64,000 bases of DNA, from NCBI RefSeq assembly GCF_009932555.1, contig NZ_BLJO01000005.1:463556-527555 (forward strand), given 5' to 3'. Source of the stretch: Steroidobacter agaridevorans. Its GTDB lineage: Bacteria; Pseudomonadota; Gammaproteobacteria; Steroidobacterales; Steroidobacteraceae. The position numbers and the translations under genes were made by a program. Under the pieces are notes generated by a model. That model had not been told where the DNA came from. It saw nothing but the letters and a program-made list of their open reading frames with translations, and searched no databases. Positions 40,067 to 49,544 of the stretch are shown here, piece after piece; the first letter of the stretch is position 1, and each line of letters begins with the position of its first letter.

Positions 40067-40095
40067 GTAGGTGGAACCGGTGTTCCGATGCCTAC
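40067..40095 (-). other. leader hairpin before the ANTAR gene
   Basis: The outer arms GTAGG/CCTAC (40067-40071 / 40091-40095) and inner arms GGAAC/GTTCC (40073-40077 / 40082-40086) form a two-part stem with a four-base loop in the glk-ANTAR gap. ANTAR proteins bind paired hairpins with six-base loops; this one does not fit that rule exactly but is a natural place for autoregulation. Confidence 0.35.
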
Positions 40096-40133
40096 CACGT
40101 TGCAATCCGTGTGCCAGGGGTCCGGAGTCGTGT

Positions 40134-41123
40134 TTACTGAGCTTCCAGGCGCGGCCCCGGGTCGGTGAACGCGCTGGCCAGGCCGAGCAGCGCCGGCAGC
40201 TCGGCGCGTATAACGAACGTCGGCACGCGCGAAACGTAATCGGTAAACCGGCCTTTGTCTTCGAACCGATCGCGGAAGCGCGAGCTGGTGAACATCGGGC
40301 CCAGTCCGGGCGCGATGCCGCCGCCGATATAGGCACCGCCCAGCGCACCGAGGGTGAGCACGAGGTTGCCGGCCATCGTGCCGAGCAGAGCGCAGAACAT
40401 GCTGACTGTTTCGAAACAGAGCCGGCACGTTCCTTCCTGCGCGCGCTTGGTGATCTCGGGCGGGGTGAGTACCTCGGGAATCACACCTTCGACACCGCAG
40501 ATCGCGTCGTACAACGTGACCAATCCCGGTCCTGAAATCACGCGCTCCGCCGAGACATGCGAGAACCGCTGCTGGAGCTGCTGAAGCACGGCGAGCTCAC
40601 GCTCGTTCATCACGGACAACGTCACGTGACCGCCCTCCCCTTGCAGCGGAATCCAGTGTTCGCCGCTCGGAACCAATCCTGAAACCCCCAACCCCGTGCC
40701 CGGGCCGATAACGGCGATCGGTGCGTTCGGTTGCGCTTTGCCGCCGCCGATCTGCTCGAGGTCGCTGCCCTTCAGATGACGCACGGCCATCGCGAGCGCG
40801 GTGAAGTCGTTCAGCACGATGAGACGACGCAGCTGCAGTTGCTGTCGTGTGTGTGCGGCCGAGAACTGCCACACATGATTGGTCATGCGAATGATGTCGC
40901 CCGTGACCGGGCCGGCGATCGCGATCGCCGCTTCGAGCGGCCGACCGCTGGTCTTCGCACCGACGCGCTGCAGATATTCTTCGGCGGCCGAGACCAGATC
41001 GGGATAGTCGGCGCACGCCAGCACGACCTCATCGCGCCGGTCCATGCCATCGAGCAACGCGAAGCGCGCGTTGGTGCCACCGATGTCCGCGATCATGCGC
41101 GGAGGAATTGCTGTTCGGCTCAT
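40134..41123 (-). CDS. glk: glucokinase
   Basis: The 329-residue cytoplasmic kinase phosphorylates glucose to glucose-6-phosphate with ATP. It has the ROK-like/Glk signatures MIADIGGTNARFAL (phosphate-binding), the catalytic Asp region in VLNDFTALAMAV, VIGPGTGLGVSGL and EGGHVTL. It lies ten bases after pgl in the zwf-pgl-glk operon, feeding the Entner-Doudoroff pathway whose edd-eda genes are divergent from zwf. Length is usual for bacterial Glk. Confidence 0.94.
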   Translation of the reverse strand: MSRTAIPPRMIADIGGTNARFALLDGMDRRDEVVLACADYPDLVSAAEEYLQRVGAKTSGRPLEAAIAIAGPVTGDIIRMTNHVWQFSAAHTRQQLQLRRLIVLNDFTALAMAVRHLKGSDLEQIGGGKAQPNAPIAVIGPGTGLGVSGLVPSGEHWIPLQGEGGHVTLSVMNERELAVLQQLQQRFSHVSAERVISGPGLVTLYDAICGVEGVIPEVLTPPEITKRAQEGTCRLCFETVSMFCALLGTMAGNLVLTLGALGGAYIGGGIAPGLGPMFTSSRFRDRFEDKGRFTDYVSRVPTFVIRAELPALLGLASAFTDPGPRLEAQ

Positions 41124-41133
41124 GTGCGGCTCT

Positions 41134-41835
41134 TCACGGCGCCCAATACACGTCCATGGGCACTTCCTTCTGGTGCAGCACCGAGCGCACCGGCAACTCG
41201 GCCACCGGCCCCGCCGCTTTCGCGCGCTGATAAACCTGCCACTTCGACTCCCCCTCGATATGCAAAATAATACGGCGCGAGTCCAGCAACGCCGACAGAT
41301 TCAAACTCAGGCGCGCATGCGGCGCCGTCAGCGAGTTGATGGCGATGCAGCCCGGCGGGACCGACCGGTCCAGCGCCTTGCCCAAGGCCAGCGAGCCGGG
41401 AAACAACGACGCGGTGTGGCCGTCATCGCCCATTCCCAGCAACACCACATCGAACGGGTGCGGCACTCGGGTTAACGCGCGAGTGGCCCAATCGGCACCC
41501 GCCTCGGGCGCCGGCGCCGGGTTCTTCAATCCGACGAAATGCGCCGCCGCGGCCGGGCCGGTCAGCAGGGTTTCCCGCACCAGTTTCTCGTTACTCGCGG
41601 CCGCCGTGGTCTCCACCCAGCGCTCGTCGGCGAGCGTGATCCAGACCTTGGACCAGTCCAGCGCCTCGCCGCGCAGCTGCTCGAACAGCCTGGCGGGCGT
41701 GCGCCCGCCGGAGACCACCAGGCTGGCCGCACCCCGCTCCTGAATCGCTTCCTCGAGATCCACTTTGATCTCGCCCGACAGCGCATGGGCCAGGGCCAGC
41801 GAATCGGGAAAGCGGTGTTCGTGCACCCAGCTCAT
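41134..41835 (-). CDS. pgl: 6-phosphogluconolactonase
   Basis: The 233-residue enzyme hydrolyses 6-phosphogluconolactone to 6-phosphogluconate. Family blocks are SLVVSGGRTPARLFEQL, WSKVWITLADERWV and DVVLLGMGDDGHTASLFPGS; the last contains the catalytic His region. It begins 32 bases after zwf and ends ten bases before glk, all on the same strand, so the three are one operon. Cytoplasmic. Confidence 0.94.
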   Translation of the reverse strand: MSWVHEHRFPDSLALAHALSGEIKVDLEEAIQERGAASLVVSGGRTPARLFEQLRGEALDWSKVWITLADERWVETTAAASNEKLVRETLLTGPAAAAHFVGLKNPAPAPEAGADWATRALTRVPHPFDVVLLGMGDDGHTASLFPGSLALGKALDRSVPPGCIAINSLTAPHARLSLNLSALLDSRRIILHIEGESKWQVYQRAKAAGPVAELPVRSVLHQKEVPMDVYWAP

Positions 41836-41867
41836 GGAGTTCTCACTGCCGCTACAACTACCTCTTA

Positions 41868-43328
41868 TTACAGCTCGTTACGCCAGGCGAAGCCATCCCG
41901 GCCCAACAATGCGCTGGCCGCGGCCGGGCCCCAGCTGCCGGCGGTGTAGGTCTTGGGCGCCTCGTCCGACTGATCCCAGGCCTGGCGGATGGGATCGATC
42001 CACTGCCAGGCGGCCTCCAGCTCGTCACGGCGCATGAACAGGGTCAGATTGCCCTTCAACACATCGGTCAGCAGGCGCTCGTAGGCATCCAGGCGCGGCG
42101 CCTTGAAGGTTTCCGAGAAATCCAGGCTCAGATTGACCGGCCGCAGCCGCATGACCTCGCCGGGAAACTTCGCCAGCACGGTGAGCTCGATGCTTTCGTC
42201 CGGCTGCAGCTGGATCACCAGGCGGTTCAGCGCCTGCGGCGTGTCCGGGCGCTCGTAGATGGACAAGGGCACATCCTCGAATGTCACCACGATCTCGGAC
42301 AGCTTTTCCTGCAGCCGTTTGCCGGTGCGCAGATAGAACGGCACGCCGACCCAGCGCCACGAATCGATGTCGACACGCAGGGCCACGAACGTTTCGGTCT
42401 TGCTGTCGTTCGGCACGTCTTTTTCATCGAGATAGCCGACGACGGGCTTACCGCCGGCCGCGCCGGCCTTGTACTGGCCGCGCACCGTCTTATGCAGCAC
42501 ATCGCGGCCTCGCAATGGACGCAACGCGCGCAGCACTTTGAGCTTTTCATCGCGCATCGCATCCGGATCCGAAGTCGCCGGCGGCTCCATCGCGATAATG
42601 CACAGCAGTTGCAGGAGATGGTTTTGCACCATGTCGCGCAACGCGCCGGTCTCATCGTAGAAGCCGGCGCGGCGCTCGACGCCGAGCTCTTCGGCGACCG
42701 TGATCTGCACGTGCTTCACACGGCCCCGGCGCCACAGCGGTTCGAACAGCGTGTTACCGAAACGCAGCGCCAGCAGGTTCTGCACTGTTTCCTTACCGAG
42801 ATAGTGGTCGATACGGAAGATCTGCTGCTCGCTGAAAATGCGGCCGACCCGTTCGTTGATCTGCGCCGACGACGCCTGATCGTGACCCAGCGGTTTTTCC
42901 AGTACGACGCGCGAATTCGGGGTGGCGAGGGAATGTGTCGCGAGGCCTTCGCAAATGGGCGCGAACAGGTCCGGCGCGACCGAGAGGAAGAACGCGCGCC
43001 CGTGTTCATCACAACCTTCGAGCTTCTTCTTCAGGCCGGCGAAGTCCTCGGGGGCCGAGGCATCGACCTTCACATAGTCCACATGCTGTGCAAATTCTGC
43101 CCAGCGCTTCTCGTCGTAATCCTTGCCGAGGTAGGTCTGGCAGCTGGCCTGGACTTGCGCGAGATACTCATCGCGCGACAACTCGCTGCGCGCCACACCG
43201 AGCACGCGCGATTTGGCAGACAGATAGCCGGATGCCTTACGGCGATACAGAGCCGGCAGGAGCTTGCGCATGGCCAGATCGCCCGTGCCGCCGAACAGGA
43301 CCAGATCGAAAGTCGGAAGAGGTTGCAT
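41868..43328 (-). CDS. zwf: glucose-6-phosphate dehydrogenase
   Basis: The 486-residue enzyme oxidises glucose-6-phosphate to the lactone with NADP or NAD. It has the nucleotide-binding GGTGDLAMRKLLPALY and the substrate-site RIDHYLGKETVQN with the catalytic His nearby, as well as EKPLGHD. First gene of zwf-pgl-glk; divergent from edd with about 240 bases between. Cytoplasmic, expected dimer or tetramer. A HexR-type regulator would be usual for this cluster, but I see no clear HexR box in the gap. Confidence 0.96.
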   Translation of the reverse strand: MQPLPTFDLVLFGGTGDLAMRKLLPALYRRKASGYLSAKSRVLGVARSELSRDEYLAQVQASCQTYLGKDYDEKRWAEFAQHVDYVKVDASAPEDFAGLKKKLEGCDEHGRAFFLSVAPDLFAPICEGLATHSLATPNSRVVLEKPLGHDQASSAQINERVGRIFSEQQIFRIDHYLGKETVQNLLALRFGNTLFEPLWRRGRVKHVQITVAEELGVERRAGFYDETGALRDMVQNHLLQLLCIIAMEPPATSDPDAMRDEKLKVLRALRPLRGRDVLHKTVRGQYKAGAAGGKPVVGYLDEKDVPNDSKTETFVALRVDIDSWRWVGVPFYLRTGKRLQEKLSEIVVTFEDVPLSIYERPDTPQALNRLVIQLQPDESIELTVLAKFPGEVMRLRPVNLSLDFSETFKAPRLDAYERLLTDVLKGNLTLFMRRDELEAAWQWIDPIRQAWDQSDEAPKTYTAGSWGPAAASALLGRDGFAWRNEL

Positions 43329-43540
43329 GAATACTGACGCCTTGCAGGAAATCTCGATCGCAGCCCACTAAGTTAGCGCCCCAGTGTGATGCCCGCAAAC
43401 GAACGACGAGACATTTTGTGGACATTTGTTTCGGTGCGCGGGCTGCGATTCCAAAAGTCCGCCCGATGATAGCGTGACTCCCGAAGCGATGCGCCGCGTG
43501 AGTGGGTAGAATCGCGGGCATGATTGAGCCAAATCCATTG

Positions 43541-43558
43541 ATCCGCCGCGGGGCGGAT
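43541..43558 (+). other. short hairpin just before edd
   Basis: ATCCGCC (43541-43547) and GGCGGAT (43552-43558) form a seven-base stem with loop GCGG, ending 11 bases before the edd start. In the edd leader it could modulate translation; no regulator is evident. Confidence 0.3.
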
Positions 43559-43569
43559 ACAGAGCACAC

Positions 43570-45408
43570 ATGAAGACCAGCGCACCCTTGCATGAACGCG
43601 TGCGCGCCGTAACCGAGAGGATTCGCGAGCGCAGCCAACCCACCCGCAGCGCCTATTTGGAGCGCATGCGAGAAGCACAGCGGAGAGATAAACCCACTCG
43701 CTCGGGCTTGTCTTGTACCAATCTGGCGCATGGCTTCGCGGCCATGGATACACAGGACAAAGACAAGCTGCGCGTCGCGCGTTGGCCTAATCTTGCTATC
43801 GTTTCCTCTTATAACGACATGTTGTCGGCACACCGGCCGCTGGAGCGTTATCCGGAGCTGATCAAGCTGGCCGCGCGCGAAGTCGGAGCGGTCGCGCAAT
43901 TCGCCGGCGGCGTGCCCGCCATGTGCGACGGCGTGACGCAGGGCCAGCCAGGCATGGAGCTGTCGTTGTTCAGCCGTGACGTGATCGCGATGAGCACGGC
44001 GATCGCGCTATCTCACAACATGTTCGACGCCACGCTGTGCCTCGGTGTGTGCGACAAGATCGTGCCGGGCCTGTTGATGGGGGCGCTCACCTTCGGCCAC
44101 CTGCCGACCCTCTTCGTGCCGGGCGGGCCGATGACTTCGGGCATTCCGAACAAAGAGAAGGCGCGCATCCGTCAGTTGTTCGCGGAAGGCAAAGTCGGCC
44201 GCGACGCGCTGCTCGAATCGGAAGCGCAGAGTTATCACTCGCAAGGCACGTGCACGTTCTATGGCACGGCCAACAGCAATCAAGTGATGATGGAAGTGAT
44301 GGGCCTGCATCTGCCGGGCGCGGCCTTCGTCACTCCGAACACGCCCCTGCGCGATGCGCTCACCAGCGCCGCCGCCCGGCGTGCCGCGAAGATCACTGCG
44401 CTTGGCGATGAGTATCTGCCGCTGAGCCAGACGGTCGACGAGCGCGCCATCGTGAATGCGATCGTCGGCCTGCTCGCGACCGGCGGCTCGACCAACCATA
44501 CATTGCACCTGGTCGCGATGGCGCATGCCGCGGGCATCAATATCAATTGGGACGATTTCAGCGACCTGTCGGAAATCGTGCCGTTGCTGGCGCGCATTTA
44601 TCCGAACGGCGCGGCTGACGTGAATCACTTCCATGCCGCCGGCGGCATCGGCTTCCTGATTCGCGAGCTGATCAGCTCCGGTTTGTTACATCAGGACACG
44701 GTCACCGTGGTCGGTCAGGGGCTGGAGGCGTACACGCGCGAACCCTGGCTGTCGCCGAATGGTTTGGAATGGCGGCCTGCTCCCGCACAGAGCGGCGATC
44801 ACGAAGTCCTGCGGCCGATTACCGACCCCTTCGGCGCCGACGGCGGACTGAAGGTGTTGCGTGGAAATTTGGGTCGCGGCGTGATCAAGACATCGGCGGT
44901 CCAGCCGCAACATCGCGTTGTCGAAGCGCCCGCGCGCGTGTTCGACGATCAGGAAGATGTGATCAAGGCGTTCAAGGCCGGCGAACTGGCGCGCGATTGC
45001 GTGGTCGTCGTTCGCTACCAAGGCCCGCGCGCCAACGGTATGCCCGAGCTGCATCAGCTGACACCGACGCTCACTTCCTTGCAGAGCAAAGGCTTCAAAG
45101 TCGCGCTCGTCACCGATGGCCGCATGTCCGGCGCCTCGGGTGCGGTGCCGGCTGCAATCCACATGTCGCCGGAATGTCTCGCGGGCGGTCCGATCGAGAA
45201 GGTGCAGGACGGCGATATCATCCGTCTCGACAGCTACACCGGCGTGCTCGAAGTGAAGGTGCCCGACGCCGTGCTGCGCGGCCGTGTGGTGCCGAAGCCG
45301 GATTTGAGCCGTAACAGCTTCGGCATGGGCCGCGAGTTGTTTGCTACGTTCCGAGCCGCCGCGGGGGATGCGGAAGCGGGCGCTGCTTCCGTCTATGGCG
45401 GGCTCTGA
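43570..45408 (+). CDS. edd: 6-phosphogluconate dehydratase
   Basis: The 612-residue IlvD/Edd-family enzyme converts 6-phosphogluconate to 2-keto-3-deoxy-6-phosphogluconate. It has the family blocks [36 protein letters not shown] and [14 protein letters not shown], with cysteines including those in PAMCDGV and [11 protein letters not shown] available for the iron-sulfur cluster. It is the first gene of edd-eda, divergent from zwf. Cytoplasmic, oxygen-sensitive cluster expected. Size matches Edd (about 600) rather than IlvD. Confidence 0.96.
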   Translation: MKTSAPLHERVRAVTERIRERSQPTRSAYLERMREAQRRDKPTRSGLSCTNLAHGFAAMDTQDKDKLRVARWPNLAIVSSYNDMLSAHRPLERYPELIKLAAREVGAVAQFAGGVPAMCDGVTQGQPGMELSLFSRDVIAMSTAIALSHNMFDATLCLGVCDKIVPGLLMGALTFGHLPTLFVPGGPMTSGIPNKEKARIRQLFAEGKVGRDALLESEAQSYHSQGTCTFYGTANSNQVMMEVMGLHLPGAAFVTPNTPLRDALTSAAARRAAKITALGDEYLPLSQTVDERAIVNAIVGLLATGGSTNHTLHLVAMAHAAGININWDDFSDLSEIVPLLARIYPNGAADVNHFHAAGGIGFLIRELISSGLLHQDTVTVVGQGLEAYTREPWLSPNGLEWRPAPAQSGDHEVLRPITDPFGADGGLKVLRGNLGRGVIKTSAVQPQHRVVEAPARVFDDQEDVIKAFKAGELARDCVVVVRYQGPRANGMPELHQLTPTLTSLQSKGFKVALVTDGRMSGASGAVPAAIHMSPECLAGGPIEKVQDGDIIRLDSYTGVLEVKVPDAVLRGRVVPKPDLSRNSFGMGRELFATFRAAAGDAEAGAASVYGGL

Positions 45409-45446
45409 GTGACCAGTCATTCTTCAATATCATTTACATCGATCTC

Positions 45447-46076
45447 ATGAATATTCGCTCCATTCTCGCACTCGCTCCCGTCGTTCCGGTGATCACTGTC
45501 GAGCACATCGATCATGCCGTGCCGCTCGCTCGCGCCCTGTGCGCCGGCGGCTTGCGTGTTCTGGAAGTCACATTGCGCACGCCCGCGGCCCTGCCTGCCA
45601 TCGAAGCGATGCGTAAAGCGGTGCCGGATGCGGTCGTGGGCGTGGGAACGCTGGCGCGTCCGGGCGATTTTGTGACGGCTGGGAATGCGGGTGCGCAGTT
45701 CGGTGTGAGCCCTGGGCTCACTGCGGAGATGGCCGCCGCGGCGCGCGCTGCTTCGTTTCCGATGCTGCCCGGAATCATGACGCCGACGGAACTGCTGGCG
45801 GGATTGGGTTGGGGCTACGACACGTTCAAATTGTTTCCTGCCCAACAGGCCGGCGGCATCGGCATGCTGAAAGCGCTCGGCGCGCCGTTCCCCGAAGTGG
45901 TGTTCTGCCCCACCGGCGGCATCAGCCGTGCGACTGCGCCGGACTTTTTAGCGCTGCCCAACGTGGCATGCGTCGGCGGCTCGTGGGTCGCACCGACGGA
46001 CAAGATCCGCGCGGGAGATTGGGCTGCGATTGAAGCGCTCGCGAAGGACGCAGCGTCGCTGGCGAAGGCGAAATAA
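45447..46076 (+). CDS. eda: KDPG aldolase (2-keto-3-deoxy-6-phosphogluconate aldolase)
   Basis: The 209-residue enzyme cleaves KDPG to pyruvate and glyceraldehyde-3-phosphate, the last step of the Entner-Doudoroff route. The Schiff-base Lys is in YDTFKLFPAQ, with the catalytic Glu in LEVTLRT and the phosphate-binding PTGGIS. It begins 39 bases after edd on the same strand. Cytoplasmic trimer expected. It ends three bases before the end of the convergent glycosyltransferase gene. Confidence 0.96.
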   Translation: MNIRSILALAPVVPVITVEHIDHAVPLARALCAGGLRVLEVTLRTPAALPAIEAMRKAVPDAVVGVGTLARPGDFVTAGNAGAQFGVSPGLTAEMAAAARAASFPMLPGIMTPTELLAGLGWGYDTFKLFPAQQAGGIGMLKALGAPFPEVVFCPTGGISRATAPDFLALPNVACVGGSWVAPTDKIRAGDWAAIEALAKDAASLAKAK

Positions 46077-46079
46077 CGG

Positions 46080-48491
46080 TTACTTGCCGCTAGCAGCGCG
46101 CTTCGGCTCGACTGCTGGCTGAGGGAGCAGCGCGAGGTCAGCTGCCGGCTCGCCTGCGACCGGAGCAGACTTTGAAATCAGTGTCAGCGCCTCGGCGCCA
46201 TTGAGCTCAGCGGGCTTGGCAGGTTCGGGCTTCGCGGCGTCCTTCTTTGCCTCGGGCTTGGTGTCCGAGCGCTGCATGGCCTGCCACTCGCCAGTGGCCA
46301 GCAAGGTCAGCTCGCCGAACTCCGTCATGCTGCCAGTTGCGATCGGCGCCTCGGCTGCAGGCTGTGGCGAGACAGGCGGGCTGACTGCTTCGATGACGTG
46401 CCGCTGAGGTAATAAATCTGCAGGCAGCTCGAGCGACTGCGTCGGAGAACTATCCGGCTTGGCCGCCTCAGAGAGATCCTTGCCGGCCAGCGCGGCGTTG
46501 GCCAGATCCTGGGCCAACGTGCCGAGCGGCTGAGTGCTGCCGAGGTCGACCTTTTGCTTGCCGGTCGCCGATGTGACATCCGCGGTCGTCGGCCATTTCA
46601 ATGCAGCGAGGCCTGCCATCGTGCCTTCGGGCAACGTTTCCAGCGGCTGCGTGGCCTCCGACTTCTGTGCCGCCGGCTCAACCGGCTTCGACGTCTCCAC
46701 TGCCGCAACGGTCGCGGGCGGCCGCGTAATTGGAGAGGTCGCCGGCGGCCTGGTCACAGGCGACGCCGATTTGTTTGGAGTCGGAGCAATCGGTTGCAGC
46801 GCCGCCATGCGCGCCGCTTTCAGAGCAGCTTGTTTCGCCGCATCGGGCTGAGCAGCAGTCGAAGCCGACGACGCAGCGGCAGGCTTCTTCACGCTTGACG
46901 GGCCATTCGACGCGCGCGGCGGCGGAGGCGCTTCTGCCGCCAGCATTTCTGGCGAGAGCAACTCTTCCGAATCGTCGGCAACACCGCGCGCCCGCTCGGT
47001 CATCGGCGACTCGGAGCCGAGCGCCTTCACCTGCTGCGATTCGAACACCTCGAGCACATCGCCGAGCGACTTGCTCGCCGCGACTTTCGCTTCCACCTCG
47101 GCCTCGCGCTTGGCGCGCTCCTGCTCCTGTTCGAGCCGCCACTTGGGCAGCTCATCCGGCTCCCGCTCGGTAACCTTGGTTTCCAGCGAATCCGGATCGG
47201 AAAGATCGACCACCGTGATCGGCTTGCGCTTGGCCGCATTCATCTCGGCTTCGGTGGGCAACGCCGGCGGCACCGTGAGCGCCGCATCGATTTCCGGCGC
47301 CGGCAGATCCTTCGCGACCAGCGACTGCCGGCCGATCAAATCGTAATAGAGCTGCAGATACTTCTGCAGCGACCGCACGTAAACGTAATGCTCCAGCGCG
47401 TGCTTGCGCGCGCCTTGCGCCATGTGAGTTCGTTTCTCCGGCGCGAGCTGCATGACGCGAGTGATGCCTTTGATGAAGGCCGCCGGACTGCCCGGCTCGA
47501 TCGCCACACCATGCTGGCCGATCAGCTCGCCCTGCGCGCCGATGCCTGTCGCCACCACCGGCACGCCGCACAACATCGCCATTGCGACATTCATCCGCGA
47601 CTGGTCGTTCACCGAGCTGGAGCAAACGACATCGCAGGCGTTATACAAAGCGTTGATGTCGGAATACTCGCCCAGCAGATGCACGCGAGTCGACAGCGCA
47701 CCGCCGCCGATCAGCGCCATCAGCGGCCCATTGCCCTTCTGCACGCCATGACCTGCGAGCACCAGAGCGACGTTTGGATTGGTCTTGATCAGCTCGCCGA
47801 CCGCACGAATCAACGTCGTGTGGTCGTACTCGGCCTGGAACGGAGCGGCCATGCCGACGACGAACGTTTCGCCGGGCAAACTCAGCTCCTCACGCAGCTT
47901 GCGTCGAGCAGCGAAGTCCGGCTTGAAGCGCGTGGCATCCACACCCGGCGGAATGGTTTCATGACCGCCGTCGGGGAAGCCGGCGCGGCGATGCTGAGAG
48001 GCGCCCGACTCGGACGCGTACACGACGCGGTCGGCGCGCGTAGAAAACTTAGCAGCGTATTTCAGCTTCTGTCGATCGATGAAGCCCGGGTTCTTGGCGA
48101 GCGGCGCCGTATCCGACACGCTCCACACCAGGCGCGGCTTCCAATCGCAGCGCTTGCGGAGCAGCGTCGATATCACTTGCGCCGTGTGACCCCAGGCCTG
48201 GATCACATCGGGACGGAAGTGACGCGTCGACTGCACCAGCTCCTGGAAAGCTTTCGGCGAGAAACGTTTGCGCGACAGCGCCAGGTCGAACGTGGGCACG
48301 CCATTCTGACGCAGCACCGCCGAAGGCACGGCGCCCGGCGACAGGCATGCGACCTGCGCCTTCACCCGCTGACGCGGCAGGCGCGTCAGTAGCGGCATGA
48401 AAAGCGATGGCTGCACGGAGCTCGCGACGCCGCCGGCGCTCACGAGATGCAGTACGCGTATTTGTCGAAGATTGGCGTCAGACACGACCAA
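46080..48491 (-). CDS. GT4 glycosyltransferase with a 400-residue disordered tail
   Basis: The first 385 residues are a GT-B glycosyltransferase of family GT4: an N-terminal Rossmann region (VLHLVSAGGVASSVQPS) and a C-terminal sugar-nucleotide-binding half (TFVVGMAAPFQAEYDH, LVLAGHGVQKG and VHLLGEYSDINALYNACD). The remaining 400 residues are Ala/Pro/Lys/Glu-rich, with repeated TQPLETLPEG, TQPLGTLAQD and TQSLELPADL blocks, and almost certainly disordered. I keep the TTG at 48491; a GTG at 48485 is in frame and neither has a strong ribosome site. No polysaccharide genes adjoin, so the acceptor is unknown. The tail is unusual for the family and might bind partners or membranes. Confidence 0.85.
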   Translation of the reverse strand: MVVSDANLRQIRVLHLVSAGGVASSVQPSLFMPLLTRLPRQRVKAQVACLSPGAVPSAVLRQNGVPTFDLALSRKRFSPKAFQELVQSTRHFRPDVIQAWGHTAQVISTLLRKRCDWKPRLVWSVSDTAPLAKNPGFIDRQKLKYAAKFSTRADRVVYASESGASQHRRAGFPDGGHETIPPGVDATRFKPDFAARRKLREELSLPGETFVVGMAAPFQAEYDHTTLIRAVGELIKTNPNVALVLAGHGVQKGNGPLMALIGGGALSTRVHLLGEYSDINALYNACDVVCSSSVNDQSRMNVAMAMLCGVPVVATGIGAQGELIGQHGVAIEPGSPAAFIKGITRVMQLAPEKRTHMAQGARKHALEHYVYVRSLQKYLQLYYDLIGRQSLVAKDLPAPEIDAALTVPPALPTEAEMNAAKRKPITVVDLSDPDSLETKVTEREPDELPKWRLEQEQERAKREAEVEAKVAASKSLGDVLEVFESQQVKALGSESPMTERARGVADDSEELLSPEMLAAEAPPPPRASNGPSSVKKPAAASSASTAAQPDAAKQAALKAARMAALQPIAPTPNKSASPVTRPPATSPITRPPATVAAVETSKPVEPAAQKSEATQPLETLPEGTMAGLAALKWPTTADVTSATGKQKVDLGSTQPLGTLAQDLANAALAGKDLSEAAKPDSSPTQSLELPADLLPQRHVIEAVSPPVSPQPAAEAPIATGSMTEFGELTLLATGEWQAMQRSDTKPEAKKDAAKPEPAKPAELNGAEALTLISKSAPVAGEPAADLALLPQPAVEPKRAASGK

Positions 48492-48672
48492 ACCGTCGCT
48501 CGGATTCCCGTTACGGAGTGAATGAGCAAATCGTAACAGCAGTCCGATTCAACACGCGCGAGGCAGAGTGTGAAATTGTTAAACCCGCCACAGTTCGTGT
48601 GACAGCGCGCGGGTGACAAGAATTGGCAGATAGTAGCCAGTATTTGGCAGGGCGAGAGCCGCATCACAAACA

Positions 48673-48689
48673 CGGCTCCGGATGAGCCG
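48673..48689 (-). terminator. weak stem-loop after alkA
   Basis: On the minus strand CGGCTC and GAGCCG (48684-48689 / 48673-48678) form a stem followed by TGTTTGTG, about 50 bases after the alkA stop. It is a modest terminator candidate in the 248-base gap 48492-48739, which otherwise holds no gene I can identify. Confidence 0.3.
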
Positions 48690-48739
48690 GTTACGGGCGT
48701 TTTTACTGCAGGCTTCTGACCGGAATCCCGCCAGCCGGG

Positions 48740-49528
48740 CTACGGCGGCACGGCCCACAAATAAATCGCCGCGTAGGCTCGCAGCGGCCGCCATGCTTCG
48801 GCCAGTTTGAGCAGTTCCGCCGGTGTTTCCACCTTCGCGGCCCGGATCAGACCGATATCCGATGCAGGAAAAGCATCCCGGTCTCTCCCCAAGCGGATTG
48901 CCAGATACGCGCGCGTCCACGGACCGAAGCCCGGCAATGTTTGTAATGCCGTGTCCACTTGCGCCCACGGCTGCGAGAAGTCCACTCGCCCATCGACGAT
49001 GGCCTGCGCGAAGGACTGCAGCGCTGCGGCCCGCTTGCCGGGCATGCCCATGTTGGAAACATCCGCCGCGACCACACACTCCGGCGTCATCGAGCCACAT
49101 CGTTCCACCAGCCGCCGCATCAGCGTGCCGGCGGCCGCGACCGTCACTTGCTGACCAAGGATGGTTCGTATGCAAAGCTCGAACGGCGACCACGCGCCCA
49201 ACGGCCGCATGCCAGGCAGATTCGCCAGACGTTGTTTCAGCGGCTTGGAGCGATGCAGACGCTCATGAATCAGCTCATGGTCATGCTCGACATCGAACAA
49301 CCTCGCCGCGGCCGCCAATGTTTCATCCGCATCGACCCGCCCGTTCGCAGACACGACCAGCCGCGACTGATTGGCGTCGTATTCGACAATGATGGTCCGC
49401 TTGCCCATGAGACGCTGATAGCGACCACCCTCGACGGACTCGAAACCGGGCGTGAGACGGTGCGAGTAATAGTCGAGCAACACCTGCCATGGGAACGGCG
49501 TGCGGACTTGAATGTCACCAATGTGCAT
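48740..49528 (-). CDS. alkA: AlkA-type 3-methyladenine DNA glycosylase II
   Basis: The 262-residue enzyme removes alkylated bases from DNA. It has an N-terminal AlkA domain (TPFPWQVLLDYYSHRLTPGFE) and a helix-hairpin-helix-GPD domain with LPGFGPWTRAYLAIRLG and the catalytic Asp in AFPASDIGL; the region FELCIRTILGQQVTVAAAG is also typical. No Ada regulator is nearby. It begins 16 bases after the DUF502 gene on the same strand, so the two are probably cotranscribed although their functions seem unrelated. Cytoplasmic. Confidence 0.9.
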   Translation of the reverse strand: MHIGDIQVRTPFPWQVLLDYYSHRLTPGFESVEGGRYQRLMGKRTIIVEYDANQSRLVVSANGRVDADETLAAAARLFDVEHDHELIHERLHRSKPLKQRLANLPGMRPLGAWSPFELCIRTILGQQVTVAAAGTLMRRLVERCGSMTPECVVAADVSNMGMPGKRAAALQSFAQAIVDGRVDFSQPWAQVDTALQTLPGFGPWTRAYLAIRLGRDRDAFPASDIGLIRAAKVETPAELLKLAEAWRPLRAYAAIYLWAVPP

Positions 49529-49544
49529 CGGGCGACCGTAGCCG

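Noticed and set aside
43329-43569. A HexR-type operator between zwf and edd
   Set aside because: TTGT and ACAT-like words are present near 43410-43430 but no convincing inverted TTGT-N8-ACAA or related dyad could be made.
48600-48660. A sigma-54-like TTGGCAG element
   Set aside because: The GG to GC distance is nine bases, not ten, and nothing suitable lies downstream.
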